44,821 bases of DNA from CAYTNY01 sp964439215 (lineage in GTDB: Bacteria > Oederibacteriota > PGYV01 > CAYTNY01), in NCBI GenBank assembly GCA_964439215.1, contig CAYTNY010000006.1, positions 1-44,821 of the forward strand, read 5' to 3'. Numbering within the stretch: the stretch's first letter is position 1; each line of letters opens with the position of its first letter. The notes below the pieces were generated by a model, which had not been told where the DNA came from, did not search any database, and saw nothing but the letters and a program-made list of their open reading frames with translations. Below, one piece after another: positions 1 through 7,943 of the stretch. Made by a program: the position numbers and the translations under genes.

Positions 1-13
1 GGCGGCTATTATA

Positions 14-225
14 CACGGAACGCCTTTGGGCAGACTTATGAATAAATACAGGTTTAAAAAAAACGAACTCCGCACACGCGGCTGCCCAAGCATACTCACC
101 CGCATGCCCGTTTAAAATGTATTCGCGTTCCGGTAGGGCACATGGGCCCTCCCTTACAAAAAACGGCTGTTGCACGCATCTCCTGTTTGGGCGTTGAAGT
201 GTATTTTTAAGTGTTCAGCCGCTGC
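14..225. repeat. Dispersed intergenic repeat, left-edge copy (divergent)
   Basis: Bases 176-225 align without gaps to 37160-37209. The outer 13 bases (GCATCTCCTGTTT) and last 14 bases (TGTTCAGCCGCTGC) are identical, and the 23-base interior has diverged (about 38 of 50 matches). CGGAACGC (16-23) and TCCCTTAC (150-157) also recur in the same order at 37085-37092 and 37150-37157. The interior is longer here and holds nested inverted repeats: 16-23 pairs with 125-132, and 26-33 with 82-89. The 56-base block found in the other copies would fall left of position 1. No transposase or credible gene is seen inside. The function is unknown; it could be a structured RNA, a MITE-like element or a regulatory repeat. 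Confidence 0.6.
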
Positions 226-381
226 TTAACCCTATCCCTATTCCTTTTTCGGTATTTTTCTGATTATATTTATAGTAAATATAATCAAAGAAATATCAAA
301 AAAGAATTAGAAAGAGAGTTGTATTTCGATGTATTTCCGGATGATTTAGCTGTTGCAATTCATTTTACATTTCAGTTTTAA
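211..381 (+). pseudogene. Possible gene remnant without a start codon
   Basis: After a stop at 208-210 the frame is open for 56 codons to TAA at 379-381, with no ATG. The last 25 or so residues look protein-like: they are acidic and hydrophobic and end in alternating hydrophobic residues with a terminal Phe (AVAIHFTFQF), as in the last strand of outer-membrane beta-barrels. It may be the 3' tail of a gene cut off by the repeat at its left, or chance. The frame runs through the palindrome at 261-287, which argues for caution. Confidence 0.15.
261..287. repeat. Perfect 12-base inverted repeat
   Basis: TGATTATATTTA (261-272) and TAAATATAATCA (276-287) are perfect inverted repeats around a 3-base centre, and the flanks continue the symmetry imperfectly to about 251-299. 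It is AT-only apart from the ends and has no T-run suited to a terminator. A dimeric-regulator operator or a weak RNA hairpin are both possible. It lies about 235 bases upstream of the CBS-GGDEF start. Confidence 0.5.
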
Positions 382-424
382 AGAAGCCGTCTCTTTCTTT
401 AATATTCACTTCTTTCCTGTACAA

Positions 425-447
425 CGCGGGCAAACCGCCGCTGTTTT
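425..447 (+). terminator. Weak intrinsic-terminator-like hairpin
   Basis: GCGG (426-429) and CCGC (435-438) can pair around a 5-base loop, and TTTTTT follows shortly after. The stem is short. It could end a transcript that covers the non-coding region on its left, before the CBS-GGDEF gene begins. Confidence 0.25.
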
Positions 448-481
448 TTAAAAAAAATACTCGCTAAAAATTTTTTTTTGA

Positions 482-513
482 TATAATAAAACAACTTACA
501 CACTTGCAAGGAG
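482..513 (+). promoter_or_regulatory. -10 box and RBS of the CBS-GGDEF gene
   Basis: A consensus TATAAT sits at 482-487 and the Shine-Dalgarno AAGGAG at 508-513, 7 bases before the ATG at 521. No good -35 box is visible in the A/T-run to the left, so the promoter may need an activator or be spurious in AT-rich sequence. Confidence 0.4.
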
Positions 514-520
514 CGGATAA

Positions 521-1438
521 ATGCAGAAAATCGGCGAAGTAATGATGACAGATGTTCTAACCGCGGAAAAACACAATACTGTTTTTGAAATGTCAGAAAA
601 ACTTCAAAAACACAGAATAGGGGCGATTGTCATTATTGATTCCAGATCCCATCCAATAGGCATTGTGAGCGAAAGAGATATAATACAGGCTATCGTGGTG
701 TATAAAGAAAATGCCGTAAAAAAACAGGCCCAGGATATAATGAGCGCCCCGGTTATGACCCTGGAGCCCGAAGACGATATAGAAGCCGCGGCATTGCTGA
801 TGCAGAATCATACAATCAGACGAATACCAATAGCACAAAACAATGTGCTGGTGGGAATCATATCCTACCGCGATATCACCAACGCACTGCGTAAAAGTTA
901 TTTTACGCTGGAAAAAGAGCGGGGAAAACTGGAAGACAGGGCAAACAGGGATCCGTTAACGGGCCTTTACAACAGAGGTTATTTAAACAAACAGCTTTCC
1001 TATCATTTCGAACTCGCCCAGCGCTCCGGGAATCCCATGGCGCTTATGATGCTTGATATTGACCATTTCAAAAAAATAAATGATGAATTCGGACATCAGT
1101 GCGGAGACAAAGTTTTAAAAAAACTGGCTGATATCTTTCTGGATAAATCAAGAGCCATTAATATTGTCGCGCGCTACGGCGGCGAGGAATTTACGATCAT
1201 AGGCCCGATTTCCGATTATAAATCATCCCAGTATATGGCGGAAAGATTCAGGGTGATGATAGAAAACGAAAAATTCAAATGCGGGGATAAAACTTTTTCA
1301 ATCACAATAAGCATCGGCATTGCCATTTGGAACCCCGGCATAAAAAACGAACATGAACTGCTGAAACTGGCGGATGAAGCCCTTTACACCGCCAAAAGAA
1401 ACGGAAGAAACCAGGTGCATATAGCGGAAACCGGATGA
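521..1438 (+). CDS. Diguanylate cyclase with tandem CBS domains
   Basis: Soluble signalling protein of 305 residues with no membrane segment. Two CBS domains (about 5-60 and 70-125) usually bind adenine nucleotides. They are followed by a short helical linker (127-142) and a GGDEF domain (143-300). The active-site loop is GGEEF (220-224), and the metal-binding Asp residues lie in LDIDHF (178-183), so c-di-GMP synthesis from two GTP is expected. The inhibitory I-site, normally RxxD five residues before the loop, reads RAIN (211-214). The Asp is lost, and product inhibition at this site is probably weak or absent. The AAGGAG ribosome binding site fixes the ATG. The gene stands alone and converges on the minus-strand operon. 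Energy-state sensing by the CBS pair is an inference. Confidence 0.92.
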   Translation: MQKIGEVMMTDVLTAEKHNTVFEMSEKLQKHRIGAIVIIDSRSHPIGIVSERDIIQAIVVYKENAVKKQAQDIMSAPVMTLEPEDDIEAAALLMQNHTIRRIPIAQNNVLVGIISYRDITNALRKSYFTLEKERGKLEDRANRDPLTGLYNRGYLNKQLSYHFELAQRSGNPMALMMLDIDHFKKINDEFGHQCGDKVLKKLADIFLDKSRAINIVARYGGEEFTIIGPISDYKSSQYMAERFRVMIENEKFKCGDKTFSITISIGIAIWNPGIKNEHELLKLADEALYTAKRNGRNQVHIAETG

Positions 1439-1454
1439 ATGCAGCTTCAAACAA

Positions 1455-1487
1455 AAAACCCGGGCTTTTAAAGCCCGGGTTTTTTTT
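1455..1487. terminator. Bidirectional intrinsic terminator
   Basis: A near-perfect palindrome, AAACCCGGGCTT-tt-AAAGCCCGGGTTT, is flanked by A6 on the left and T8 on the right. It therefore works as a rho-independent terminator in both directions. It lies between the convergent stops at 1438 (plus) and 1510 (minus) and ends both the CBS-GGDEF transcript and the rimP-ribF operon. Confidence 0.93.
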
Positions 1488-1509
1488 ATATCCGAAAAAT
1501 AAATCTTTA

Positions 1510-2073
1510 TTAAACTTCTGTTTTTTCAGGTGCTTCTGTTTCTGTATAATCCTGAAACAGATAAACCAGAAAACCAACCGTTAATGGAAATGTTATAATG
1601 CTCCCGATAATAAGCTGGCCGCCCAGCAGGTTTATCAAAAGCAATACCAGCACCATGAGAATATGCGGTACAAAACCCTTTGCCATAACGGTTCTTGAAC
1701 TCATTTTCAGCGAATCCATAACACCCGCATCTTTAAAAGCAAGATAAAACGGTGCATAGATCCACAGTGTCATAATAAGTATTCCCGGTATGATGAGCAC
1801 AATAAGACCCGCTCCTATCCCCAGAACCATCAGGAGCCACAAACCGACAAGCGGCCAGACTTTTCCAAGATAAGCAAAAAGATCATTAAAAGTCGGTATT
1901 TCACCTTTTTTTGCTTTTATAAAGACAAGCGCGAGTCCCGTAAACATCACAAGAGTAATAAGCCCGAATGTTACGGCTGAAACAACCATGGCTATGAGCG
2001 CGCCCACAAATACAACAAGCGGCTGATCCATCATAACCTTAAAAACCTGATTTACATTTTCCTTGATTCTCAT
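1510..2073 (-). CDS. Small polytopic membrane protein, YciC/DUF975-like
   Basis: A 187-residue protein with about four to five hydrophobic segments (roughly 18-50, 73-92, 91-115, 135-172) and a short acidic C-terminal tail. The amphipathic stretch before the later segments (about 112-130, with SLKMSSRTV) resembles the DUF975/DUF4013/YciC group of bacterial membrane proteins, in which a paired helix precedes each membrane segment. No catalytic motif is seen. Its ATG overlaps the ribF stop as ATGA, and a GGAGG box lies inside the end of ribF, so it is translationally coupled. It is the last gene of the rimP operon. The function is unknown and the family assignment is tentative. Confidence 0.7.
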   Translation of the reverse strand: MRIKENVNQVFKVMMDQPLVVFVGALIAMVVSAVTFGLITLVMFTGLALVFIKAKKGEIPTFNDLFAYLGKVWPLVGLWLLMVLGIGAGLIVLIIPGILIMTLWIYAPFYLAFKDAGVMDSLKMSSRTVMAKGFVPHILMVLVLLLINLLGGQLIIGSIITFPLTVGFLVYLFQDYTETEAPEKTEV

Positions 2074-3008
2074 TCTTTACCTCCCTTTGTTTTTTTATAC
2101 TTCTTTTTTATCTTTTCCACATCTTTCGCTATTTGTTTTTTTAATTCTTCCGTATTCCTGAATTTTTTCTCATCCCTCAGTCTTTCAAGAAAAACAACTT
2201 CCACTGTTTTCCCGTAAATATTCCCTGAAAAATCAATTATAAAAACTTCAATAACCGCGGCCTTTTTTTTCTTTAACGTCGGAGCAAAGCCTATATTAAC
2301 CGCTCCTGTATGTTTTTTGTTTTCTATACAGACAGCTGCGGCCCATACTCCCCTTGCCGGTATCTCTTCATTTCTTATCTTTATATTAGCAGTAGGAAAT
2401 CCCAGTGTTTGTCCTGCTCCCCTGCCCTTTACAACCCGGCCCTTTATCATATAAGGCCTTTTAAGCATTTTTTCAACAGTTTTAATCTCGCCGTTTTTAA
2501 GCGCCTGTCTCACAAGAGTGCTGCTTATTCTCTTTTTCCCTATCTTTACATCAGGTATTATTTCCGTTTCAAAGCCGTATTTACGCCCTGCTTTTTTCAG
2601 GAGTTCCGTATTACCGGCGGCATTTTTTCCAAAAACAAAATCTTTTCCCGTAACAATATACTTCATCCTGATTTTTTTTACAAGTATTTTTTTTATAAAG
2701 TCTTCCGCGGGCATATCCGCGAACTTTTTTATATCCAGAACAACAACATAATCAATCCCGTATTTCCCAATAAGCTCCATATTGTAATCCGTGTTTTTTA
2801 TAAGCCTTATTTCCGGATCCTTAACCAATATTTTATCGGGATGTTCGGAAAAAGTAACGAGTACACTCCGTCCGTTTATCTTTTTTGCTTTTTTTTCGGC
2901 CTTTTCAATCAAGCACTGATGCCCCGTATGCACTCCGTCAAACGCGCCTATTACAACCGCGGCGGGTTTTCTCATGGCATGCTTTTCAATATTGCGTATT
3001 ATTTTCAT
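2070..3008 (-). CDS. ribF: Bifunctional riboflavin kinase / FAD synthetase
   Basis: Converts riboflavin to FMN and FMN to FAD in the cytoplasm. The N-terminal nucleotidyltransferase domain (about 15-180) shows GAFDGVHTGH (21-30) and the ISSTLVRQAL signature near 160-170. The C-terminal riboflavin kinase domain (about 185-305) has GRVVKGRGAG followed by TLGFPTANI. The length of 312 residues is normal. The start overlaps the nrnA stop as ATGA. In many bacteria truB lies between nrnA and ribF, but it is absent here. Confidence 0.96.
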   Translation of the reverse strand: MKIIRNIEKHAMRKPAAVVIGAFDGVHTGHQCLIEKAEKKAKKINGRSVLVTFSEHPDKILVKDPEIRLIKNTDYNMELIGKYGIDYVVVLDIKKFADMPAEDFIKKILVKKIRMKYIVTGKDFVFGKNAAGNTELLKKAGRKYGFETEIIPDVKIGKKRISSTLVRQALKNGEIKTVEKMLKRPYMIKGRVVKGRGAGQTLGFPTANIKIRNEEIPARGVWAAAVCIENKKHTGAVNIGFAPTLKKKKAAVIEVFIIDFSGNIYGKTVEVVFLERLRDEKKFRNTEELKKQIAKDVEKIKKKYKKTKGGKE

Positions 3009-3976
3009 TTTCTTCTTGTTCTGTAATATTTCCGCACCTGCGCAAGCACTTCTTTTACGGATTCATTCAGCGGTTTTTCAACCATACATCCCGAAGCGTA
3101 TTTATGCCCGCCTCCGTTAAGTTCAGCCGCTATCATATTCACATCAATCCCGTTTTTTGATCTGAAGCTCACTTTGATCTTATTTGCCTCCCGTTCCTTA
3201 AAAAGCATGGCTACTTCAACGCCTTTTATTGCCCTTATTGAATTTATAAAGTTATCCGCATCACTTTCCAGTGCCTTTGTATTGCTGAGCATTCTTCTGG
3301 TTATTACGCTGTATGCTATTTTACCTTCAACTTTCATATTATCCAGCATTTTCTGCAGAAGCTTGGTGCTGGATACCGTAGTTGAATAAACTTCCGCGGA
3401 TATATCAACGGGCCTTGCGCCCGCCTCTATAAGTTTTCCGGCAATCCGGTGCACTTTTGGGGTTGTATTTGAATAATTAAAGGATCCTGTATCTGTTATT
3501 ATTGCGGTATAAAGACATTTCGCCATGTCACTGTTTATTTTCCATCCCACAATGTCCATAAACTCAACAAGCTGAACACCCACCGCGGCGGCTTTGGGAT
3601 CAACAGCATTAATATCTCCGTAAAAAACATTTCCCAGATGGTGGTCTATATTTATGACACATTCGGTCTGTTTCAAATAATCTATTATATAACCGTTTCT
3701 TTCCGCATCAGGACATTCAAGAAATATAACAAGATCATAATGCCCTCTTACTTTTTTTCTTGTTTTTACCATTGAACTATACGGCAGAAAATCATATATA
3801 TGAGGCATAGGATCTGCATTTATAAAGTCTACTTTTTTTCCCATTTTCAGAAGCTTGCACGCCAATGCAAGCCCCGAACCCAATCCGTCGCCGTCAGGAT
3901 TTACATGGGTGGTAAGAAGTATCTTTTCAGACCGCTTTATCGCATTCAGTATATCAACCGCCTGCTTGTTCTTCAT
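3005..3976 (-). CDS. nrnA: DHH-family nanoRNase / pAp phosphatase
   Basis: A 323-residue member of the NrnA-type DHH/DHHA1 family. These enzymes degrade 2-5-nt oligoribonucleotides from the 5' end and dephosphorylate pAp, using manganese. Visible motifs are HVNPDGDGLGSG near residue 25 (motif I), a DHH triad in NIDHHLGN near 113, and the DHHA1 glycine loop GGGHKYASGC near 290. It overlaps rbfA upstream and ribF downstream by 4 bases each. The position between rbfA and ribF is the standard one for this gene. Activity on pGpG from the neighbouring diguanylate cyclase is possible, but that is inference. Confidence 0.93.
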   Translation of the reverse strand: MKNKQAVDILNAIKRSEKILLTTHVNPDGDGLGSGLALACKLLKMGKKVDFINADPMPHIYDFLPYSSMVKTRKKVRGHYDLVIFLECPDAERNGYIIDYLKQTECVINIDHHLGNVFYGDINAVDPKAAAVGVQLVEFMDIVGWKINSDMAKCLYTAIITDTGSFNYSNTTPKVHRIAGKLIEAGARPVDISAEVYSTTVSSTKLLQKMLDNMKVEGKIAYSVITRRMLSNTKALESDADNFINSIRAIKGVEVAMLFKEREANKIKVSFRSKNGIDVNMIAAELNGGGHKYASGCMVEKPLNESVKEVLAQVRKYYRTRRK

Positions 3977-4323
3977 TCTTCTGCACGCTCCAGATTTTTA
4001 AGTATTTTAAGGACATTGTCTTTCTGCTCCATTTTTTCATCCATAGCAAACTTTATATCCGGTATATATTTCAGTCTTATATTTTTCCCTATGACGCTTT
4101 TTATAAATCCCGCGGCTTTTGACAGGCCCTTGAATGTTTTCTGTTTTTCTTCGCGGCTTCCCATTATACTTATATAAACATGAGCTGTTTTCAGGTCATT
4201 TGTAAGACTGACTTCGTGTACACTTACAAAAGAAACCCTGGGGTCCTTGACTTCCCTCATAATAATTATTGACAATTCTCTTTTAAGCAGGCTTTCAAGT
4301 TTTTGTTTTCTTATACTATTCAT
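3973..4323 (-). CDS. rbfA: Ribosome-binding factor A
   Basis: A KH-fold protein of 116 residues that binds the 30S subunit and helps mature the 5' end of 16S rRNA. Family hallmarks are the N-terminal helix with LLKRELSIIIMREVKDPR, followed by VSVHEVSLTNDLKTAHVYIS. The AGAGG box is 12 bases from this ATG. A closer ATG at 4328-4330 opens only a 4-residue frame (MNNE, stop at 4316-4318) that overlaps the rbfA start. The rbfA frame itself is unambiguous. It lies downstream of infB after a 153-base gap. Confidence 0.93.
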   Translation of the reverse strand: MNSIRKQKLESLLKRELSIIIMREVKDPRVSFVSVHEVSLTNDLKTAHVYISIMGSREEKQKTFKGLSKAAGFIKSVIGKNIRLKYIPDIKFAMDEKMEQKDNVLKILKNLERAEE

Positions 4324-4330
4324 TATTCAT
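4316..4330 (-). other. Tiny upstream frame overlapping the rbfA start
   Basis: The ATG best placed for the AGAGG box (5 bases) reads ATG AAT AAT GAA TAG and contains the rbfA ATG in another frame. It could lower rbfA initiation or feed ribosomes to it by reinitiation. It may also be chance. Confidence 0.25.
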
Positions 4331-4402
4331 TTTTTCCTCTGATTTTTTTCCCGTTTTAACCCGTGCGGCTCCGCATCACTCAGCCGGAGTTCAAGAATAT
4401 CC

Positions 4403-4480
4403 TTATAAAACAGGAGCAGCAATGGTTTCTTTTATTTCAAAGAACCATGCATTCTTTTGTTCACATAAACCGTTTTTCAT
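4403..4480 (-). CDS. Possible 25-residue ORF after infB
   Basis: This small frame starts on an ATG that overlaps the infB stop as ATGA, the same junction used by most genes in this operon, and ends at TAA. The product starts MKNGLCEQKN and resembles no family I know; it is not DUF503/YlxP, which sits in this slot in some bacteria and is about 95 residues. There is no Shine-Dalgarno of its own, so translation would rely on coupling. It may be chance, since the rest of the gap is non-coding. Confidence 0.2.
   Translation of the reverse strand: MKNGLCEQKNAWFFEIKETIAAPVL
4422..4448 (-). other. Hairpin in the infB-rbfA gap
   Basis: ATGGTTTCTT (4422-4431) pairs imperfectly with AAAGAACCAT (4439-4448). 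There is no clear U-tract in the minus direction, so an RNA processing or stability element is more likely than a terminator. It lies inside the possible 25-residue ORF. Confidence 0.3.
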
Positions 4481-6654
4481 AATTTTTTAACTTTCTGTCT
4501 TTCCTCATAAAATTCTATAATATCGCCCTCCTGGGCCTCTTTGTAATTATTCACCGATACACCGCACTCATAGCCCTCTTTCACTTCCTTTACTGTCTCC
4601 TTAAATCTCCTGAGCGTGTCAATATCAGAACGCAGTATTTCATAACCGCCTCTTTTCACAACCGCTATGGAGTCCTGATAAACTTTTCCTTCTCTCATAT
4701 AGCATCCGGCAATAATCTTGTTCTCGCTGGCCACCGAAAAAACCTGTCTGACTTCAGCTTCTCCTATCTTTACTTCCTCGATTTCAGGCTCTAAAAGCCC
4801 TTCCATTGCGGCTTTTATCATATCAACAACTTCATAGATTATATGGTATATCTTTATTTCCACCCCTTCTTTTTTCGCAAGTTCCTTTGCAGCGGCAAGC
4901 GTATTGACAAAAAATCCTATAATAACCGCGTTGGAGGCGTCAGCAAGTATTACATCGCTTTCATTTATGTCTCCCACATCTTTGTGTATCACCTGAACGG
5001 TAATATCATGGTCCGAAGACAGTTTTTCAACAGATTCAGCAAGAGCCTCAACCGACCCTATGGAATCGCCCTTTATTATAAGAGGCAGTTTCTTTTCCGC
5101 GCCGAATGATATTTTTTTATGCAGATCTTCCAGTGTGAGCTTTCTTTTTTTACTTTCCTCACCGGCTCTCTTCATATCTCCGGTGCGCTTCATTGCTATC
5201 TGACGGACCTCTTTCTCGCTTTCAAAAACTTTGAATTTGTCGCCTGCATTAGGAACGCTTTCAAATCCTAAAACTTCCACGGGGATGACTGCCTTTGCTT
5301 CTTTTATTCTGTTTCCGCGGTCATCAAACAAAGCTCTTACTTTGCCGTAAGTATAATTTGTAAGAAACGGACTGCCGACTTCAAGGGTCCCTTTCTGGAT
5401 CAAAACAGTGCCTACCGCTCCTCTGCCTTTATCGAGCCTTCCTTCTATTATTACACCGGATGCCTTTGTTTTCACTGTAGTTTTAAGCTCCAGCATCTCC
5501 GACTCAAGAAGTATTGCTTCAAGAAGCCCTTCTATTCCGATCTTTTCTTTGGCGGAGATATTTACCACCTGTGTTTTCCCGCCCCACTCTTCCGGAACAA
5601 GATTATATTTTGTAAGCTCCTGCTTTATTTTTTCGGGCTGAGCGCCTTCTTTATCTATTTTATTAACCGCAACTATAATAGGAACCTCAGCGGCCCTGGC
5701 GTGATCGATCGCCTCAATTGTCTGAGGCATTATACCGTCGTCTGCCGCCACGATAAGAATTACTATGTCAGCGCCTTTGGCTCCTCTTGCCCTCATCGCG
5801 GTAAAAGCGGCGTGTCCCGGCGTGTCTATAAAAACAACTTCTCCGTGCGACGCGGTTACTCTGTAGGCCCCGATTTTCTGTGTTATCCCGCCTTTTTCCT
5901 TATCCGCTACTTTTGTTTCTCTTATTGTGTCCAGAAGCGATGTTTTTCCATGGTCCACGTGGCCCATTATTGTAACAATAGGCGGTCTGTTTACAAGCTC
6001 TTCCTGCTCATCGGCTTCCTCCGCGAATATATCGTCTCCGTAAATTTCTTTAAAAATTATTTCTCTTCCGTATTCATCAGCGATAACATGTATTTCCTCT
6101 TCGCTTAAGGTCTGATTCATTGTAGCCCAAACGCCCAGACCCATAAGTTTTTTTATAAGCTCAACAGGCTTCAGTTCAAGTTTTGACGCAAATTCAGATA
6201 CAGTTATGCTTCTGTTTATCTCTATGGGCTGCCGCACCTCTTTTTCTTCTTCTTTGCGGTTTGCTTCTTCGGCGATCTGCCTGCGTTCTTCTTCCTCTTT
6301 TTCAATTTCTTTGCCGGCTTCTTCCTCTATTTTTTTTCTTTCATCTTCCAGCTGCCGCATCCGCCTTTCGCGGTCCATGGACTCTCTTTCCTGCCTGGCC
6401 CTTGCAATACCGGGATCTTCTTCTGTTTTTTTCTCCGGTTTCTTTTCCGCTGCCGGTTCTTTCTCCGCTTCAGCCTTGATTTTTTCTTTTTTCTCTTCCG
6501 AAGAACCTGCAGACAGGGCATTTTGAAGCTTTTCATACTCCTGCGGCGTAATCGCGCTCATATGAGTCTTCACTTCTATCCCGAGTTTTTTCAGCTCTTC
6601 AATTACATCTTTGCTTTCTTTTTTCAGTTTTTTTGCCGCCTCATGTACTCTCAT
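4477..6654 (-). CDS. infB: Translation initiation factor IF-2
   Basis: A GTPase that places fMet-tRNA on the 30S subunit and promotes subunit joining. The order is an N-terminal IF2_N helix bundle (1-45, MRVHEAAKKL), a charged Glu/Lys coiled linker (about 50-145), a second IF2_N domain (about 147-200), then the G domain with GHVDHGKT (231-238), DTPGH (277-281), NKID (331-334) and an SAKE motif. Domains II to IV fill the rest of the 725 residues. The ATG at 6654 is chosen because MRVHE is the usual N-terminus and the AAGGTGAG box is well spaced. A GTG at 6666 lies inside that box. The start overlaps nusA by 14 bases. Confidence 0.97.
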   Translation of the reverse strand: MRVHEAAKKLKKESKDVIEELKKLGIEVKTHMSAITPQEYEKLQNALSAGSSEEKKEKIKAEAEKEPAAEKKPEKKTEEDPGIARARQERESMDRERRMRQLEDERKKIEEEAGKEIEKEEEERRQIAEEANRKEEEKEVRQPIEINRSITVSEFASKLELKPVELIKKLMGLGVWATMNQTLSEEEIHVIADEYGREIIFKEIYGDDIFAEEADEQEELVNRPPIVTIMGHVDHGKTSLLDTIRETKVADKEKGGITQKIGAYRVTASHGEVVFIDTPGHAAFTAMRARGAKGADIVILIVAADDGIMPQTIEAIDHARAAEVPIIVAVNKIDKEGAQPEKIKQELTKYNLVPEEWGGKTQVVNISAKEKIGIEGLLEAILLESEMLELKTTVKTKASGVIIEGRLDKGRGAVGTVLIQKGTLEVGSPFLTNYTYGKVRALFDDRGNRIKEAKAVIPVEVLGFESVPNAGDKFKVFESEKEVRQIAMKRTGDMKRAGEESKKRKLTLEDLHKKISFGAEKKLPLIIKGDSIGSVEALAESVEKLSSDHDITVQVIHKDVGDINESDVILADASNAVIIGFFVNTLAAAKELAKKEGVEIKIYHIIYEVVDMIKAAMEGLLEPEIEEVKIGEAEVRQVFSVASENKIIAGCYMREGKVYQDSIAVVKRGGYEILRSDIDTLRRFKETVKEVKEGYECGVSVNNYKEAQEGDIIEFYEERQKVKKL

Positions 6655-7924
6655 TCGTTTTCTCACCTTCGCTTATAAACTTTTCAGCCTTGCTCTTAAG
6701 CACCTTCACCGCATCGTCATCCGCATTCAGTACTTTTTTTATCGTTTCATCATCCGCAAGCACAAAATCCTTAAGGTTTTTAATGCCTTCCTTTTTCATT
6801 TCTTTCAGTTCCTTTACCTGTATGTCATCCTGGAGTTTAAACAGGTCAAAATCCACCTGTTGTTTAAACGCATCCTTCATTTCACCCAGTTTTTCTTCTT
6901 TAAAATCAGATAAACGGAGCACAGAAACTTTCCATTTTGTTATTTTCGCGACCAGACGCATATTGATCCCGTTTTTTCCTATTACCTGAGAAAACTGCTC
7001 ATCCGGAACCGCTATTATAGTGTAATGATTTTCCTGATCTATATATATATCCTTGATATCTATGGGAGCAATCGCACTCTCCAGATATTTTTTTATGTCA
7101 TCACTGTATAATACAACATCCACTTTTTCTCCGTGAAGCTCCTGGATTATAGTCTGTATTCTGCTTCCTTTTACTCCGATACAGGCTCCCACAGGATCAA
7201 TATGCGGATCGCTTGCGCTTACAACCACCTTTGTCTTTATTCCCGGCTCCCTGGCAACATATTTTATTTCAACAACACCCTGATCGATTTCAGTAACTTC
7301 CATGGCAAATACTTCTTTAACAAAATTCGGGTGCGTTCTGGAAAGCTCCAGCCTGGCGCCGTCCCTTCCTCTGGTGGTTTTTAAAATATATCCTCTGATC
7401 CTGTCTCCTATTTTAAATGCCTCTGCCGGCACCTGTTCTTTTTTTCTCAATATTCCTTCAACAGCGCCCAGATCCACAATAAAATCACCGTTTTCAACAG
7501 AATGAACCGTTCCTGTTATTATCTGTCCTTCTTTAAGTTTATACTCCTGGTATATCTGTTCTTTCTCAACTTCTCTGATTTTCTGGGTTATCACCTGTTT
7601 CGTCGTCTGTGCCGCTATACGTCCGAATTCTTTCGGATAAAAAAGCACCTCTATAATATCCCCCAGCACCGCGTCCGGTTTGCTTTCCCGTGCTTCTTCA
7701 ATACTTATTTCCGTATATTTATTCCGGACATTTTCAACCACTGTTTTTTTCCAGTAAAAAAGCAGTTCTTTCTCTCCGAATTCAACTCTTATTTCAGGCT
7801 TGCCGCCGTAAACCTTTCTGGCGGCAGAGGATATACCTCTCTCAAAAGCCTCAAGCAGTTCTGATTCCTCTATATTTTTAAGCTTTTCCACCTGTCGCAG
7901 CATTTGTAAAATTTCATTAGCCAT
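6641..7924 (-). CDS. nusA: Transcription termination/antitermination factor NusA
   Basis: Binds RNA polymerase and modulates pausing, termination and antitermination. The domains are an N-terminal RNAP-binding domain (1-125), S1 (about 130-200, KEGQIITGTVHSVENGDFI) and two KH domains, with GACIGVKGSRIQ in the first and VIGKNGINMRL in the second. An additional C-terminal helical segment of about 70 residues follows. The total of 427 residues is longer than the minimal Firmicutes form and shorter than enterobacterial NusA. It sits between rimP (19-base gap) and infB (overlap). The ylxR/ylxQ genes often found between nusA and infB are absent. Confidence 0.97.
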   Translation of the reverse strand: MANEILQMLRQVEKLKNIEESELLEAFERGISSAARKVYGGKPEIRVEFGEKELLFYWKKTVVENVRNKYTEISIEEARESKPDAVLGDIIEVLFYPKEFGRIAAQTTKQVITQKIREVEKEQIYQEYKLKEGQIITGTVHSVENGDFIVDLGAVEGILRKKEQVPAEAFKIGDRIRGYILKTTRGRDGARLELSRTHPNFVKEVFAMEVTEIDQGVVEIKYVAREPGIKTKVVVSASDPHIDPVGACIGVKGSRIQTIIQELHGEKVDVVLYSDDIKKYLESAIAPIDIKDIYIDQENHYTIIAVPDEQFSQVIGKNGINMRLVAKITKWKVSVLRLSDFKEEKLGEMKDAFKQQVDFDLFKLQDDIQVKELKEMKKEGIKNLKDFVLADDETIKKVLNADDDAVKVLKSKAEKFISEGEKTNEST

Positions 7925-7943
7925 TTTGTCATCCTCTTTTACC

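Noticed and set aside
451..480. A/T homopolymer run as a functional element
   Set aside because: Simple low-complexity sequence; at most part of the promoter region of the CBS-GGDEF gene.
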